64,000 nucleotides of DNA from Roseococcus microcysteis (GTDB lineage: Bacteria; Pseudomonadota; Alphaproteobacteria; Acetobacterales; Acetobacteraceae). Numbering within the stretch: the first letter of the stretch is position 1; the number at the start of each line of letters is the position of its first letter. The stretch covers positions 4,108,501 through 4,172,500 of the forward strand of contig NZ_CP061718.1 in NCBI RefSeq assembly GCF_014764365.1. The letters are read 5' to 3'. The position numbers and the translations under genes are program-made. Positions 16,353-24,776 of this stretch are shown one piece after another. Under the pieces are notes generated by a model. That model ran no database searches, had not been told where the DNA came from, and saw only the letters and a list, made by a program, of their open reading frames with translations.

Positions 16353-16418
16353 TCAGCGGGCCTTTCCGGTGAGCCGCGACAAAGCGCAAAGGTCGGCGGC
16401 GATGTGCAGGGAGCGCAT
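16353..16418 (-). CDS. 21-codon leader ORF derived from a duplicated flgG start
   Basis: The frame begins MRSLHIAA, the same eight residues as flgG, then continues DLCALSRLTGKAR and stops 2 nt before the true flgG ATG. The strong ribosome site (AAGGAGAA just after the flgF stop) serves this ORF, not flgG. The arrangement suggests an internal duplication of about 68 bp, leaving flgG dependent on reinitiation or coupling. Whether the peptide is made is unknown. Confidence 0.55.
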   Translation of the reverse strand: MRSLHIAADLCALSRLTGKAR

Positions 16419-16430
16419 GGAAAATTCTCC

Positions 16431-17174
16431 TTAGGCGCGGCGGCGCAGCAGGCGGTCGATCGCGCTCTGCTGCCGTTCGGATTCACGTTCGAGGAATTGC
16501 GTGGCCATCTGGAACTCGCGCAGCTCGGCCATCATCCGCGTCATTTCCAGCACGGAGACGACATTGCTGCCCTCCACCGCGCCCTGGACCATGCGGGGCT
16601 GGGGCACCTCCTGCGGCTCCTGCCCGGCGGCGGCGAAGAGGCGGTCGCCCTCGGACTGCAAGGCCTGCTCATTGTCGAAGCGCACCAGGCGGATGCGGCC
16701 CAATATGCCGTTCTCGCTGCGGATGGTGCCATCGCCCGAAATCTCGATCTGCGTGTCGTTGGGGGCGATGGCGATGGGCTGGCCATTGGCGTTCAGCACC
16801 GCATGGCCGTGGTGGTCCACCAGCTGGCCATTGGCGCCCATGGCGAAGCGGCCGGCGCGGGTGAAGCGCTCGCCGCGCGGGGTTTCCACGGTGAAGAAGC
16901 CATCGCCCTGGATGGCGACATCCAGCGGGTTGCCGGTGCGGGTGATGGCGCCCGGCTGGCTGTCGCGCCAGGTCGCGCGGTCCCAGGCATAGGCCACCTC
17001 CCGCCCCTCGCGCGGGCCCTCCACGCGGCCCTGCCGGGCCAGATGCTCGGCGAAGATGGGGCGCGCGGCGCGGAAACCCGGCGTGTCGGCATTGGCGAGG
17101 TTGTGCGCCGTCACCTGGCTCGCGCGGAGCTGCGAGGTGAGGCGGGAGAGGATGATGTAGCTCGGGCTGTCCAT
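16431..17174 (-). CDS. flgF: Flagellar proximal rod protein FlgF
   Basis: A 247-residue rod protein. It starts MDSPSYIILSRLTSQLRAS with the rod signature TAHNLANADTPGFRA, then DVAIQGDGFFTVET, and ends with the helical VLEMTRMMAELREFQMATQ. The start at 17174 is chosen from the family; the longer frame upstream runs into the promoter region. It is the first gene of flgF-flgG-flgA-flgH, with a sigma-54 type promoter 48-62 bp upstream. Confidence 0.94.
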   Translation of the reverse strand: MDSPSYIILSRLTSQLRASQVTAHNLANADTPGFRAARPIFAEHLARQGRVEGPREGREVAYAWDRATWRDSQPGAITRTGNPLDVAIQGDGFFTVETPRGERFTRAGRFAMGANGQLVDHHGHAVLNANGQPIAIAPNDTQIEISGDGTIRSENGILGRIRLVRFDNEQALQSEGDRLFAAAGQEPQEVPQPRMVQGAVEGSNVVSVLEMTRMMAELREFQMATQFLERESERQQSAIDRLLRRRA

Positions 17175-17221
17175 GGCGCGGTCCTCGGGCCCCGGCCGAG
17201 GGGCCAGGTGCCGCCCTGGGG

Positions 17222-17236
17222 GCAAGCCGCGTGCCA
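17222..17236 (-). promoter_or_regulatory. Sigma-54 promoter of flgFGAH
   Basis: On the minus strand the site is TGGCACG-CGGC-TTGC, an exact match to the -24/-12 consensus. The start would be near 17210, about 36 nt before flgF. It is back to back with the fliL promoter at 17253-17267. Confidence 0.82.
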
Positions 17237-17252
17237 GCCCGGGGCGGGGGGG

Positions 17253-17267
17253 TGGGGCAGGCTTTGC
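17253..17267 (+). promoter_or_regulatory. Sigma-54 promoter candidate of fliL operon
   Basis: TGGGGCA-GGCT-TTGC has the invariant GG and GC at correct -24/-12 spacing. The start would be near 17279, about 105 nt before fliL. It is weaker at the CACG positions than the flgF promoter. In Caulobacter fliLM is an early, CtrA-controlled unit, so sigma-54 control here would be a difference. Confidence 0.55.
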
Positions 17268-17277
17268 CGCGGGGCGG

Positions 17278-17292
17278 CGGCAAGCCCTGCCG
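17278..17292. promoter_or_regulatory. Inverted repeat CGGCA-N5-TGCCG, second possible FlbD site
   Basis: The core and spacing equal those of the repeat at 10073-10089. It lies at the predicted start point of the fliL promoter and about 40 bp upstream of the flgF -24 box, so one protein could repress one promoter and activate the other. No protein binding is shown. Confidence 0.45.
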
Positions 17293-17383
17293 GGTGGCGG
17301 CATGAAGGGGGTGGTGCGCCGCGCAACGCTTCCTTAACGCCCTGCCCCCCATCCTGCCGCCTCACGCAACAAGGGTGGGCCCG

Positions 17384-17920
17384 ATGGCCGCGGCAGCGAA
17401 GGCCGAGACGGTTGGCGAGGCGGGGGGCGAGGGGGATGCCCCGCGCCGCTCGAAGAAGAAACTCGTCCTGCTCGCCCTGCCGCTCCTGCTGCTGGGCGCG
17501 GGCGCGGGGCTGTGGTTCTCGGGCGTGCTGCCCGGGCTGCTCGGCATGAACGCGGCCCCGCCGGTCGAGGAAGCCGCCGCCGAGGAGGTGGACACCGGCC
17601 CCCGCCCTGCCGAACCCGCCGTCTTCGTCGCCATGCCGGACATCGTGGCCAACCTCAACTCGGGCAACCGCCGCCCCGTCTTCATCCGGCTGCGCAGCCA
17701 GATCGAGGTGCGGGGCCAGGCCGATGCCGCCGCCCTGCAAGCCGCCATGCCCCGTCTGCTGGACCTCTTCACCACCTATCTGCGCGAGGTGCGCCCCGAG
17801 GAGCTGCGCGGCAGCGCCGGCACCCACCGCCTGCGCGAGGAGCTGATCGCCCGCGCGAACATCGCGGCGACCCCCGTGCGCGTCACCGACGTGCTCTTCA
17901 CCGAGATTCTCGTGCAATGA
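17384..17920 (+). CDS. fliL: Flagellar basal body-associated protein FliL
   Basis: FliL is a single-span membrane protein around the motor that supports stator function. The 178-residue protein has a basic RRSKKK patch, one transmembrane helix (about residues 24-45), an acidic/Pro linker and the stomatin-like periplasmic domain beginning FVAMPDIVANLNSGN. ATG 17384 is preferred to the in-frame GTG at 17375. The stop overlaps the fliM start (ATGA). Confidence 0.88.
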   Translation: MAAAAKAETVGEAGGEGDAPRRSKKKLVLLALPLLLLGAGAGLWFSGVLPGLLGMNAAPPVEEAAAEEVDTGPRPAEPAVFVAMPDIVANLNSGNRRPVFIRLRSQIEVRGQADAAALQAAMPRLLDLFTTYLREVRPEELRGSAGTHRLREELIARANIAATPVRVTDVLFTEILVQ

Positions 17921-18987
17921 GCACCGAGGAAGACGATCTCGCCGCCGCCTGGGGTGCGGCGCTGGACGCGGAGGAGGAGAGCGGCACGCCCGCGCCCGCC
18001 CCCACGCCCGACGCCACGCGCGTCCTGAACCAGGCCGAGATCGACAGCCTTCTGGGCTTCGAGCAGGCGGGCGAGGGCGAGGTCGGCAAGTCCGGCATCG
18101 AGCGGATGATCCATTCCGGGCTGGTCTCGTATGAGCGCCTGCCCATGCTCGAGATCATCTTCGACCGTCTCGTGCGCATCCTCTCCACCAGCCTTCGCAA
18201 CTTCACCTCCGACAACGTCGAGGTGAGCATCGACAGCATCGCGAGCCAGCGCTTCGGCGACTACCTGAACAGCGTGCCGCTGCCGGCCATGATCGCGGTC
18301 TTCAAGGTCGAGGAATGGGACAATTACGGGCTGATCGTGGTGGACAGCGCCATGATCTACTCGGTGGTGGACGTGCTGCTGGGCGGCCGCCGCGGCACGG
18401 CCGCCATGCGCGTGGAGGGCCGCCCCTACACCACCATCGAGCGCACCCTGGTCGAACGCCTGATCTGCGTGGTGCTGAAGGATCTCTGCGACGCCTTCGG
18501 CCCGCTGACCGAGGTGGAATTCCGCTTCGAGCGGCTGGAGGTGAACCCGCGCTTCGCCACCATCTCGCGCCTGTCCAATGCCTGCGTGCTGACCAAGCTG
18601 CGCATTGACATGGAGGATCGTGGCGGCGCGCTGGACCTGCTGCTGCCCTATGCCACGCTGGAGCCGGTGCGTGAGCTGCTGCTGCAGCAATTCATGGGCG
18701 AGAAATTCGGCCGCGACAGCATCTGGGAAACCCATCTGGCGCGGGAGCTGCGGGACACCGCCGTCTCGCTCGACGTGGTGCTGGACCAGCAGGTGATGCC
18801 GCTCTCCGCCATCATCGCGCTCAAGCCCGGGGACCGCATCACGCTGAACGCCCAGCCCCAGGCGCCGGTGAAGCTGCAATGCGGCCCCGTGGCGCTGTTC
18901 GAGGCGGAGTACGGCCGGCGGGAGACGCGGCGGGCGGTGCGGATTTCGCAGGTGTTGCGCGCGCCGTCGGAGGTGCTCGGCACATGA
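17917..18987 (+). CDS. fliM: Flagellar motor switch protein FliM
   Basis: FliM is the middle part of the C-ring switch and binds phosphorylated CheY. The 356-residue protein has the CheY-binding EIDSLLGF near residue 42 after a charged N-terminus, the CheC-like middle domain with LRNFTSDNVEVSIDSI and VDVLLGGRRGT, and a SpoA domain at the C-terminus (MPLSAIIALKPGDRITLNAQ). It overlaps fliL and the next gene by 4 bp each. Confidence 0.96.
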   Translation: MSTEEDDLAAAWGAALDAEEESGTPAPAPTPDATRVLNQAEIDSLLGFEQAGEGEVGKSGIERMIHSGLVSYERLPMLEIIFDRLVRILSTSLRNFTSDNVEVSIDSIASQRFGDYLNSVPLPAMIAVFKVEEWDNYGLIVVDSAMIYSVVDVLLGGRRGTAAMRVEGRPYTTIERTLVERLICVVLKDLCDAFGPLTEVEFRFERLEVNPRFATISRLSNACVLTKLRIDMEDRGGALDLLLPYATLEPVRELLLQQFMGEKFGRDSIWETHLARELRDTAVSLDVVLDQQVMPLSAIIALKPGDRITLNAQPQAPVKLQCGPVALFEAEYGRRETRRAVRISQVLRAPSEVLGT

Positions 18988-19400
18988 GTCAGCTTGCCTT
19001 CCTCCTCGACATCGCGGTGGTGCTGCTGCTGGCGCTGACCCTGCCCATGGCCTGGCGGCTGGACCGCATGCTGCGCGCCCTGCGCGCGGACCGCGAGGCA
19101 TTGGCCAGCGGTGCCGACGGGCTGGCGGACGCGACGCGCGAGGCCGATGCCGTGCTGACCCGGCTGCGCGCCGCGACCGAGCAGGCGGACCGCCAATTCG
19201 GCGAAAGGTTGAAGGCGGCGGGCCTCGCGCAGGATGACCTGCGCTATCTGCTGGAACGCGCCGAGACCATCGCCGACCGGCTGGAGGCCGCGGTGCAGGC
19301 CGGCCGCCCGCTGGCCGCGAGCCCCGCCGCGCCCGGCACGCCCGCGCCCCGCAGCGAGGCGGAGCGGGAATTGCTCCGGGCCCTGGGGCGCGTGGCATGA
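18984..19400 (+). CDS. DUF6468-like single-span membrane protein of the motor operon
   Basis: A 138-residue protein with one N-terminal membrane helix (about residues 4-24) and a long charged coiled-coil region. It sits between fliM and motE with ATGA overlaps on both sides, the place where a DUF6468 gene is usual in Rhodospirillales. A role in motor assembly is inferred from its position only. Confidence 0.68.
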   Translation: MSQLAFLLDIAVVLLLALTLPMAWRLDRMLRALRADREALASGADGLADATREADAVLTRLRAATEQADRQFGERLKAAGLAQDDLRYLLERAETIADRLEAAVQAGRPLAASPAAPGTPAPRSEAERELLRALGRVA

Positions 19401-19999
19401 GGCGCTGGCGCCCCCGCCTGCTGCCGCTCGCCATCCTCGCCATGGCGGGGCTGCTGCTGACGCGCGGCCTGATGCTGCATGACGGTTTCGGCGCGCCCGC
19501 CGCGGCACAGGCCCCTGCCGCCGCGCCGGAGGCCCCGGTGGCGCAGGCGCCCGCCGCCCAGCCGGAAGCCCCGCCCGACGAAATCCAGGCCGCCGAGCGC
19601 GCCCTGCTCGAATCCCTGCGCGAACGCCGCCTGGCGATCGAGGCGCGGGAGGCCGAGGCGGCGCAGCGCGAGATGCTGCTGGCCGCCGCCGAACGCCGCC
19701 TGGCCCAGCGCATCGAACAGCTCGGCACGCTCCAGCAGCGGCTGGAGAGCGAGACCGCCGCGCAGGACGAACGCGCCGAACAGCGTCTGCGCCAGCTTGT
19801 ACGGCTCTATGAGGCGATGCGCCCGCGCGACGCCTCCGTGATCTTCAACGACCTGGACATGGAGGTGCTGCTGCCCGTCCTCGCCCGCATGCGCGAAGCC
19901 CGCGCGGCGCCCATCCTTGCCGCCATGCAGCCCGACAGGGCGCGGCAGGCCACCACCGAGCTGGCGCGGTTGCGCGCCCGCCTCGCCCCTTCACCCTGA
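19397..19999 (+). CDS. motE: MotE-type motility chaperone
   Basis: A 200-residue periplasmic/membrane protein. It has an N-terminal signal anchor, a Pro/Ala-rich linker, a heptad-rich coiled coil (about residues 60-120) and a C-terminal MgtE-N-like domain, [20 protein letters not shown]. MotE acts as a chaperone for MotC in rhizobia. Overlap with the previous gene and a 20-nt gap to cheY place it in the motor operon. Confidence 0.75.
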   Translation: MRRWRPRLLPLAILAMAGLLLTRGLMLHDGFGAPAAAQAPAAAPEAPVAQAPAAQPEAPPDEIQAAERALLESLRERRLAIEAREAEAAQREMLLAAAERRLAQRIEQLGTLQQRLESETAAQDERAEQRLRQLVRLYEAMRPRDASVIFNDLDMEVLLPVLARMREARAAPILAAMQPDRARQATTELARLRARLAPSP

Positions 20000-20019
20000 C
20001 CCCCGGAGACAGACCGCCG

Positions 20020-20406
20020 ATGGCCATCGACAAGAACATGAACGTGCTGATCGTGGATGACTACAAGACCATGCTGCGCATCATCCGCAACCTGCTCAAG
20101 CAGCTCGAATTCGACAATGTGGAGGAGGCGACGGACGGCGCCGAGGCGCTGGCCAAGCTGCGCGCCGGCAATTTCGGCCTGGTCATCAGCGACTGGAACA
20201 TGGAGCCGATGACGGGCCTGGACCTGCTGAAGGAGGTGCGCGCCGACAGCCGGCTCAAGAGCCTGCCCTTCATCATGATCACGGCCGAGAGCAAGACCGA
20301 GAACGTGGTCGCCGCCAAGCAGGCCGGCGTCTCCAACTACATCGTCAAGCCCTTCAACGCCGAGACGCTGAAGGAGAAGATCGAGAAGGTGCTCGTCCAT
20401 GCCTGA
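20020..20406 (+). CDS. cheY: Chemotaxis response regulator CheY
   Basis: A 128-residue single receiver domain. The acidic pair is Asp13/Asp14 (IVDDYKTM), the phosphorylation site is Asp58 ([12 protein letters not shown]), a Thr is seen in IMITAES, and the conserved Lys in [11 protein letters not shown]. Phosphorylated CheY binds FliM. It overlaps cheZ by 8 bp, so kinase output and phosphatase are made together. Confidence 0.95.
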   Translation: MAIDKNMNVLIVDDYKTMLRIIRNLLKQLEFDNVEEATDGAEALAKLRAGNFGLVISDWNMEPMTGLDLLKEVRADSRLKSLPFIMITAESKTENVVAAKQAGVSNYIVKPFNAETLKEKIEKVLVHA

Positions 20407-20986
20407 TCAGAACCCCGAGCAGATCGAGCGTGCCGTACGTGAGGTGCTGGGCAGCCTCTCCGGCGACCTGACGACCACCGAGATCTCCCTGCTGGGAGAG
20501 CTGGAGGCGTTGGGCCGCGAGGTGGCGCGCGCCAAGTCCGAGATCGCCGCCCTCAGGGTGGACGACATCAACGACCGCCACATCCCGACCGCGACGGATG
20601 AGCTGGACGCGGTGGTGGAACACACCGCCACCGCCACCAACGAAATCCTGGACGTGTGCGAGGGGCTGGAGAAGCTGCAGACCAAGCTGCCGGCCGAGCA
20701 CGCCGATGCGCTGGGCGTGGCCGTCACGCGCATCTACGAGGCGTGCAGCTTCCAGGACATCACCGGCCAGCGCATCACCAAGGTGGTGAGCGCGCTGAAG
20801 GTGATCGAGCAGCGCGTCTCCGACGTGACGCGCCGCTTCGGCACGACCGAAAGCCAGCCCACGCCGGAGCCCGAGGTGGTCATCACGCCCGAGACCGAGG
20901 GCCGCGCGCTGGCCAATGGCCCGCAGCTGCCCACCGCCGCCAGCAGCCAGGCGGACATTGACCGCCTGCTGGCGAGCTTCGACTGA
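20399..20986 (+). CDS. cheZ: CheY-P phosphatase CheZ
   Basis: A 195-residue helical protein that speeds CheY-P dephosphorylation. The catalytic segment is [14 protein letters not shown], with Asp120 and Gln124 equivalent to the E. coli Asp/Gln pair. The C-terminal CheY-tether peptide is [12 protein letters not shown]. The start overlaps cheY by 8 bp and the stop overlaps the next ATG (TGATG). Confidence 0.92.
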   Translation: MPDQNPEQIERAVREVLGSLSGDLTTTEISLLGELEALGREVARAKSEIAALRVDDINDRHIPTATDELDAVVEHTATATNEILDVCEGLEKLQTKLPAEHADALGVAVTRIYEACSFQDITGQRITKVVSALKVIEQRVSDVTRRFGTTESQPTPEPEVVITPETEGRALANGPQLPTAASSQADIDRLLASFD

Positions 20987-23900
20987 TGCGCCGCATGGCC
21001 CGGCTTGTCGCGCTGCTGGCGCTGCTGCTGGCGGGGTTCGCCCCGCTGGCGGCGGCGCAGGAGCGTGTGGGCGTCCGCACCGGGAACCACCCCGGCTTCG
21101 GGCGCATCGTCTTCGACTGGACGGCGCCACCCGCCTACACGGTCGAAACCACGCCGGGCCGCGTGCTGCTGCGTTTCCGCAACGCCGATTCCGTGGACCT
21201 GCCCGGGCGCGGCCGCCTGCCACGCAACATCACCGCCGCGAACCGCGTCGAAGGCGGCATCGAGCTGCTGATTGCCGAGGGCAGCCGCGTGCGGCACTTC
21301 CGCAACGGCCCCAAGGTGGCGGTGGATGTGATGGACGCGGCTGCGCCCGAGGCCGAGCCGCCGCCCGTCGCGGCCCCGGCCGCCGCCCCGCGTCCGGCCG
21401 CGCAGAGACCGGCCAGGCCCGTCGCCACGGCGCCGCCGGCGCCCCGGCTTGTGCCGAACGTCGCCGCACCGGGCCTCGATGCGCCCACTGCCGCACCCGC
21501 GCCCGCGCCCACCGCCCCTGTCGCGGCCGCGCCCACTGCCCCTGTCGCGACCGCTCCGGCCCAGCCCGCCTCCACCATTCCCAGCGGCGCCTTCGCGCAG
21601 CCTCCGCCGCCCGCCGATGAGCCGCCCGCGCCGCTGGCGGCCGCGCCGCCGCCCGCGCCGACGCGCCCCGCGCCCGCGGCCCCTGTCGCGACCGCGCCCG
21701 CAAGCCCCGCCGCAGCCGTGCCGGCCGCGCCGCCCGCACGGCCCGCGCCCTTGGCTCCGCCGGTGGCCGAGCCCGCGTCCACCGCCAACCCGCCATTGAA
21801 CAGCCTGGCCGGGCCGCCGCCCATCCGCGCGCGCGCCGTGCTGCGCGCCAACCAGCCCAGCGCCCTGCGCCTGCCCCAGGCCGCGGGCTTCGGCCTGGCC
21901 GCCCTGCGCCGGGGGGATGTGGCGCTGGTGGTGCTGGCCTCCGAACGGCCGCTCGAACTCGGCGCCGTCCGGGCCGACCGCGCCTTCGCCGCCGCGCAGG
22001 TGCAGCGCCTGCCCGGCGCCAGCGTGCTGACCTTCCCGCTTGCCGCCGACCAGCGCCTGGTCGTGGAGCGCGACGGCGCCGACTGGCTGCTCATCCCCGG
22101 CCCCCGCGCGCCGGGCGGGCCCGATGTGGCGCATCTGCGCGCCGTGCCGGAGGCCGAATCCCTTCTCCTCACGGCACCCGGCGCCGCGCAGGTGGTCGCG
22201 CTGACCGATGCCGAGACGGGCCTGCCCCTGCTCATCGGCACGCTGCGCGAACCGCTCGCCCGCCAGCCCGTCACCCGCCGCCTGCCCGAGATGGAACTGC
22301 CCGAGACCTTCCACGGCGCCGCCATCCTCGCGCGCTCCGACCGCATCGCGTTGCGCGCGGGCGCGGGACGCTTCGTGCTGACCGGCGCCACGCCGGCCCC
22401 CGAGGTCAGCCCGCTCACCGAGGGCGCGGGCGCCATGACGCGCAGTTTCGACTTTCCCGCCGCGCCCGTGCCTGCGCTGATGGAACGGCTGCGCGCGCAG
22501 CAGGCGGCCGTGGCCGGCGCCGCACCCTTGCAGCGCGCGCCCTTGCGCTTCGCCGTGGCCGAGACGCTTCTCTCGCTGGGCCTGCCGCAGGAGGCGCAGG
22601 CCATGCTCCGAATGGCGGCCGAGGAGACGCCCGCCGCCGCGCGCGACCCGCGCCACCTCTTCCTCTCCGGCGCCGCCGCGCTGCTGGCCGGGCGCACCCC
22701 GCCCGCCGGCGCGCTGGAGGCCGAGATCGCGCCCAGTGACGAGGTGATGCTCTGGCGCGCCCTGCGTGACGCCTCCCGTGGCGAGACGCGCACCGCCGCC
22801 GCTTCCCTCGCCGCCACCGCGCCGCTGCTCATGTCCTACCCCGAAGGGTTGCGTCGCCGCCTGCTGCCCGTGCTGGCCGAAACGCTGGCCGCCGGCGGCG
22901 AGGGTGCCGCCGCCGCCCGCGTGCTGGAACAGGCGGGCCCGGACCCGAGCCTGGCTTTGGCCCGCGCGCTCACTGAAAACGCGCAGGGCCGCACGGAGGA
23001 GGCGCTGGAACTCTTCGACGCCGCCGCCCGTTCGCGGGACCGGCTGATGCGCGCCCGCGCGCTGCGCCACGCGCTGGAACGGCGCCTGGAACTCGGCCGC
23101 GTCACGCCGGCCGAGGCGGCGCAGGGCCTCGAGCAGACGCTCTTCGCCTGGCGCGGCGACGCGCAGGAGGTGGTGACGCGGCTGCGCATCGCCGACCTCC
23201 GGCGCGAGGCGGGCGATGCGCGCGCCGCCATGGCCCTGCTGCGGGAGACGGCCTCGCTCTTCCCCGAGCAGGCCGCCGCCATCCGCCCGCGCCTGCAACA
23301 GGCCTTCCTTCAGGCGCTGGAGACGGATGCGCCGCTCGCCGCCGTCGCCATGCACGACGCCCAGCCGGACCTGATGCCGACCGGCGATGCGGCGGCCGCG
23401 GTGCTGGAGGGGCTGGCGGGCCGCCTCGCCGCGCTGGACCTCAACGACCGCGCGGCGGCGCTGCTGACCCGCGCGCTGGAACGCACGCCGGCGGGCGAGG
23501 GGCGGGCGGCGCTGGGCGCGCGCCTCGCGGAGCTGCGCCTGGATGCGCGCGATGCGGATGCGGCGCTGGAGGCGCTCTCCGCCACCTCCGCGCGCAACCT
23601 GCCCGTGGCGCTGGCCCGCCGCCGCGCCATCCTCGCCGCGCGCGCCGAGGCGCTGCGCGGCCAGACGGACCGCGCCGTCGAATCGCTCACCGCGCTGGGC
23701 GCCGAGGGTGATCTGGCGCTGTCCGGCATTCTCGCCGCCGCGCGGGACCATGCGGGGGCAGCCATCGCGCTGGCCCGCCACCTGGACCGCACGGATGACA
23801 CGGCGCCACTGCCCGCCGGAGCCCAGCGCGAGGTGCTGCGCCTGGCCGCCCTGCGCATCCTGGCGGGCGAGGAGGACCAGCTTCCCGCACTCCGCGCCCG

Positions 23901-24042
23901 CTATGCCGCGCGCATGACGGAGGCGCCGTTGAAGGCCGGTTTCGACGCGCTCACGAGCGACCCTGTGCGCGGCCTCGCCGACCTGCCGCGCCTCGCGCGC
24001 GAACTCGATCTCTTCCGCAGCCTGCCGCAAGACCGGGGATGA
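20986..24042 (+). CDS. Large periplasmic protein of the cheYZ operon, unknown function
   Basis: A 1018-residue protein. It has a signal peptide (about residues 1-25), a beta-rich AMIN-like domain (26-116; ERVGVRTGNHPGFGRIVFDW), and a Pro/Ala low-complexity linker (about 118-280) with repeats of APTAPVA type. A second beta-rich region follows (about 280-450), then a long alpha-helical repeat region resembling TPR/Sel1 solenoids (about 470-1010). It is coupled to cheZ by TGATG and is the last gene of the fliL operon. A motor- or envelope-anchoring role is suggested only by location. Confidence 0.78.
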   Translation: MRRMARLVALLALLLAGFAPLAAAQERVGVRTGNHPGFGRIVFDWTAPPAYTVETTPGRVLLRFRNADSVDLPGRGRLPRNITAANRVEGGIELLIAEGSRVRHFRNGPKVAVDVMDAAAPEAEPPPVAAPAAAPRPAAQRPARPVATAPPAPRLVPNVAAPGLDAPTAAPAPAPTAPVAAAPTAPVATAPAQPASTIPSGAFAQPPPPADEPPAPLAAAPPPAPTRPAPAAPVATAPASPAAAVPAAPPARPAPLAPPVAEPASTANPPLNSLAGPPPIRARAVLRANQPSALRLPQAAGFGLAALRRGDVALVVLASERPLELGAVRADRAFAAAQVQRLPGASVLTFPLAADQRLVVERDGADWLLIPGPRAPGGPDVAHLRAVPEAESLLLTAPGAAQVVALTDAETGLPLLIGTLREPLARQPVTRRLPEMELPETFHGAAILARSDRIALRAGAGRFVLTGATPAPEVSPLTEGAGAMTRSFDFPAAPVPALMERLRAQQAAVAGAAPLQRAPLRFAVAETLLSLGLPQEAQAMLRMAAEETPAAARDPRHLFLSGAAALLAGRTPPAGALEAEIAPSDEVMLWRALRDASRGETRTAAASLAATAPLLMSYPEGLRRRLLPVLAETLAAGGEGAAAARVLEQAGPDPSLALARALTENAQGRTEEALELFDAAARSRDRLMRARALRHALERRLELGRVTPAEAAQGLEQTLFAWRGDAQEVVTRLRIADLRREAGDARAAMALLRETASLFPEQAAAIRPRLQQAFLQALETDAPLAAVAMHDAQPDLMPTGDAAAAVLEGLAGRLAALDLNDRAAALLTRALERTPAGEGRAALGARLAELRLDARDADAALEALSATSARNLPVALARRRAILAARAEALRGQTDRAVESLTALGAEGDLALSGILAAARDHAGAAIALARHLDRTDDTAPLPAGAQREVLRLAALRILAGEEDQLPALRARYAARMTEAPLKAGFDALTSDPVRGLADLPRLARELDLFRSLPQDRG

Positions 24043-24071
24043 GGGAGGAGCCTTGCGCTGGGGGCGTGCCG

Positions 24072-24101
24072 CCTTGCACAGGGATCACATCGCAAGGTCC
24101 C
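24072..24101 (+). promoter_or_regulatory. Pseudoknot-capable leader upstream of speD
   Basis: CCTTGC (24072-24077) pairs with GCAAGG (24092-24097). The loop GGGA (24081-24084) can pair with TCCC (24098-24101) right after the stem, giving an H-type pseudoknot. This shape resembles small riboswitches such as preQ1-I or SAM-II, but no known consensus was recognised. It lies 26 nt before a short ORF and 126 nt before speD. Confidence 0.35.
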
Positions 24102-24126
24102 GATTTCATTTGACCCCCAGGCCCCC

Positions 24127-24213
24127 ATGCCCCAGAACGCGCCCCCACTGACCATGATCGAACCGACGGCCACGGTGGCCGCACAGCCGATACACCTGGT
24201 CATCTGCTGGTAG
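24127..24213 (+). CDS. 28-codon leader ORF upstream of speD
   Basis: The frame codes MPQNAPPLTMIEPTATVAAQ and then PIHLVICW, and stops 13 nt before the speD ATG. No strong ribosome site precedes it. Position and size fit a regulatory leader peptide or an unannotated small protein. Its stop codon lies just before the speD ribosome site (GGAAAGGGA), so translation could affect speD initiation. Conservation has not been tested. Confidence 0.4.
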   Translation: MPQNAPPLTMIEPTATVAAQPIHLVICW

Positions 24214-24226
24214 GAAAGGGAACCGA

Positions 24227-24700
24227 ATGGACTCTCTCGTCCGACTGGGGATGAACTCGGACACGCTCCCGAGCAACGCCCAGACTGTCTCTCACGGTGA
24301 CGCCGGTCACGGTTCGGTCAGTGAGGCGAAGGATTACTTCGTCGAGCGGAACGGCGTGCGCTACGCCGGCACGCATCTGATCATCGACCTGTGGGGTGCC
24401 ACCAACCTTGACGACCCCGGCCATATCGACGCCGTGCTGCGCGAGGCCGCGATCGCCACGGGTGCCACCATCCTGCACGGGCATTTCCACCACTTCTCGC
24501 CCAATGGCGGGGTGTCGGGCGTGCTGGTGCTGGCCGAGAGCCATGTCTCCATCCACACCTGGCCGGAGCGCGACTACGCGGCGCTGGACATCTTCGTGTG
24601 CGGCGATTGCGACCCCTACAAGGCGATCCCGTTCCTGAAGCGCGGCTTCCTGGCCGAGCGCGTGCAGCTCGCCGAGCACAAGCGCGGCCTGATCGGCTGA
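24227..24700 (+). CDS. speD: S-adenosylmethionine decarboxylase proenzyme
   Basis: SpeD makes decarboxylated AdoMet, the aminopropyl donor for spermidine. The 157-residue prokaryotic (short) form contains the self-cleavage site Glu104-Ser105 in LAESHVSIHTWPE; Ser105 becomes the pyruvoyl group. The catalytic Cys lies in FVCGDCDPYKA. The N-terminus is about 30-40 residues longer than minimal family members. speE follows 76 nt later, after a strong hairpin. Confidence 0.95.
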   Translation: MDSLVRLGMNSDTLPSNAQTVSHGDAGHGSVSEAKDYFVERNGVRYAGTHLIIDLWGATNLDDPGHIDAVLREAAIATGATILHGHFHHFSPNGGVSGVLVLAESHVSIHTWPERDYAALDIFVCGDCDPYKAIPFLKRGFLAERVQLAEHKRGLIG

Positions 24701-24727
24701 ATGCCGGCCGCATGTGGTGACTGATCG

Positions 24728-24756
24728 GGGCCGGGTGGCGACACCCGGCCCTTCTT
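24728..24756 (+). terminator. Strong hairpin between speD and speE
   Basis: A perfect 10-bp stem, GGGCCGGGTG / CACCCGGCCC, with a GCGA loop is followed by TTCTT. It could be a partial terminator or a processing site that sets the speD:speE ratio, because speE has no obvious promoter of its own in the short gap. Confidence 0.6.
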
Positions 24757-24776
24757 ACGTGCAGGAGACGATGACG

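Noticed and set aside
21500-21780. Tandem DNA repeats in the Pro/Ala region as a mobile or satellite element
   Set aside because: They encode an in-frame APTAPVA-type linker of the periplasmic protein and are explained by low-complexity coding.
20734-24030. 1098-codon minus-strand frame opposite cheZ and the large periplasmic protein
   Set aside because: It is a frame shadow of Arg/Gly repeats with no start signal; the plus strand is a continuous operon with coupled starts.
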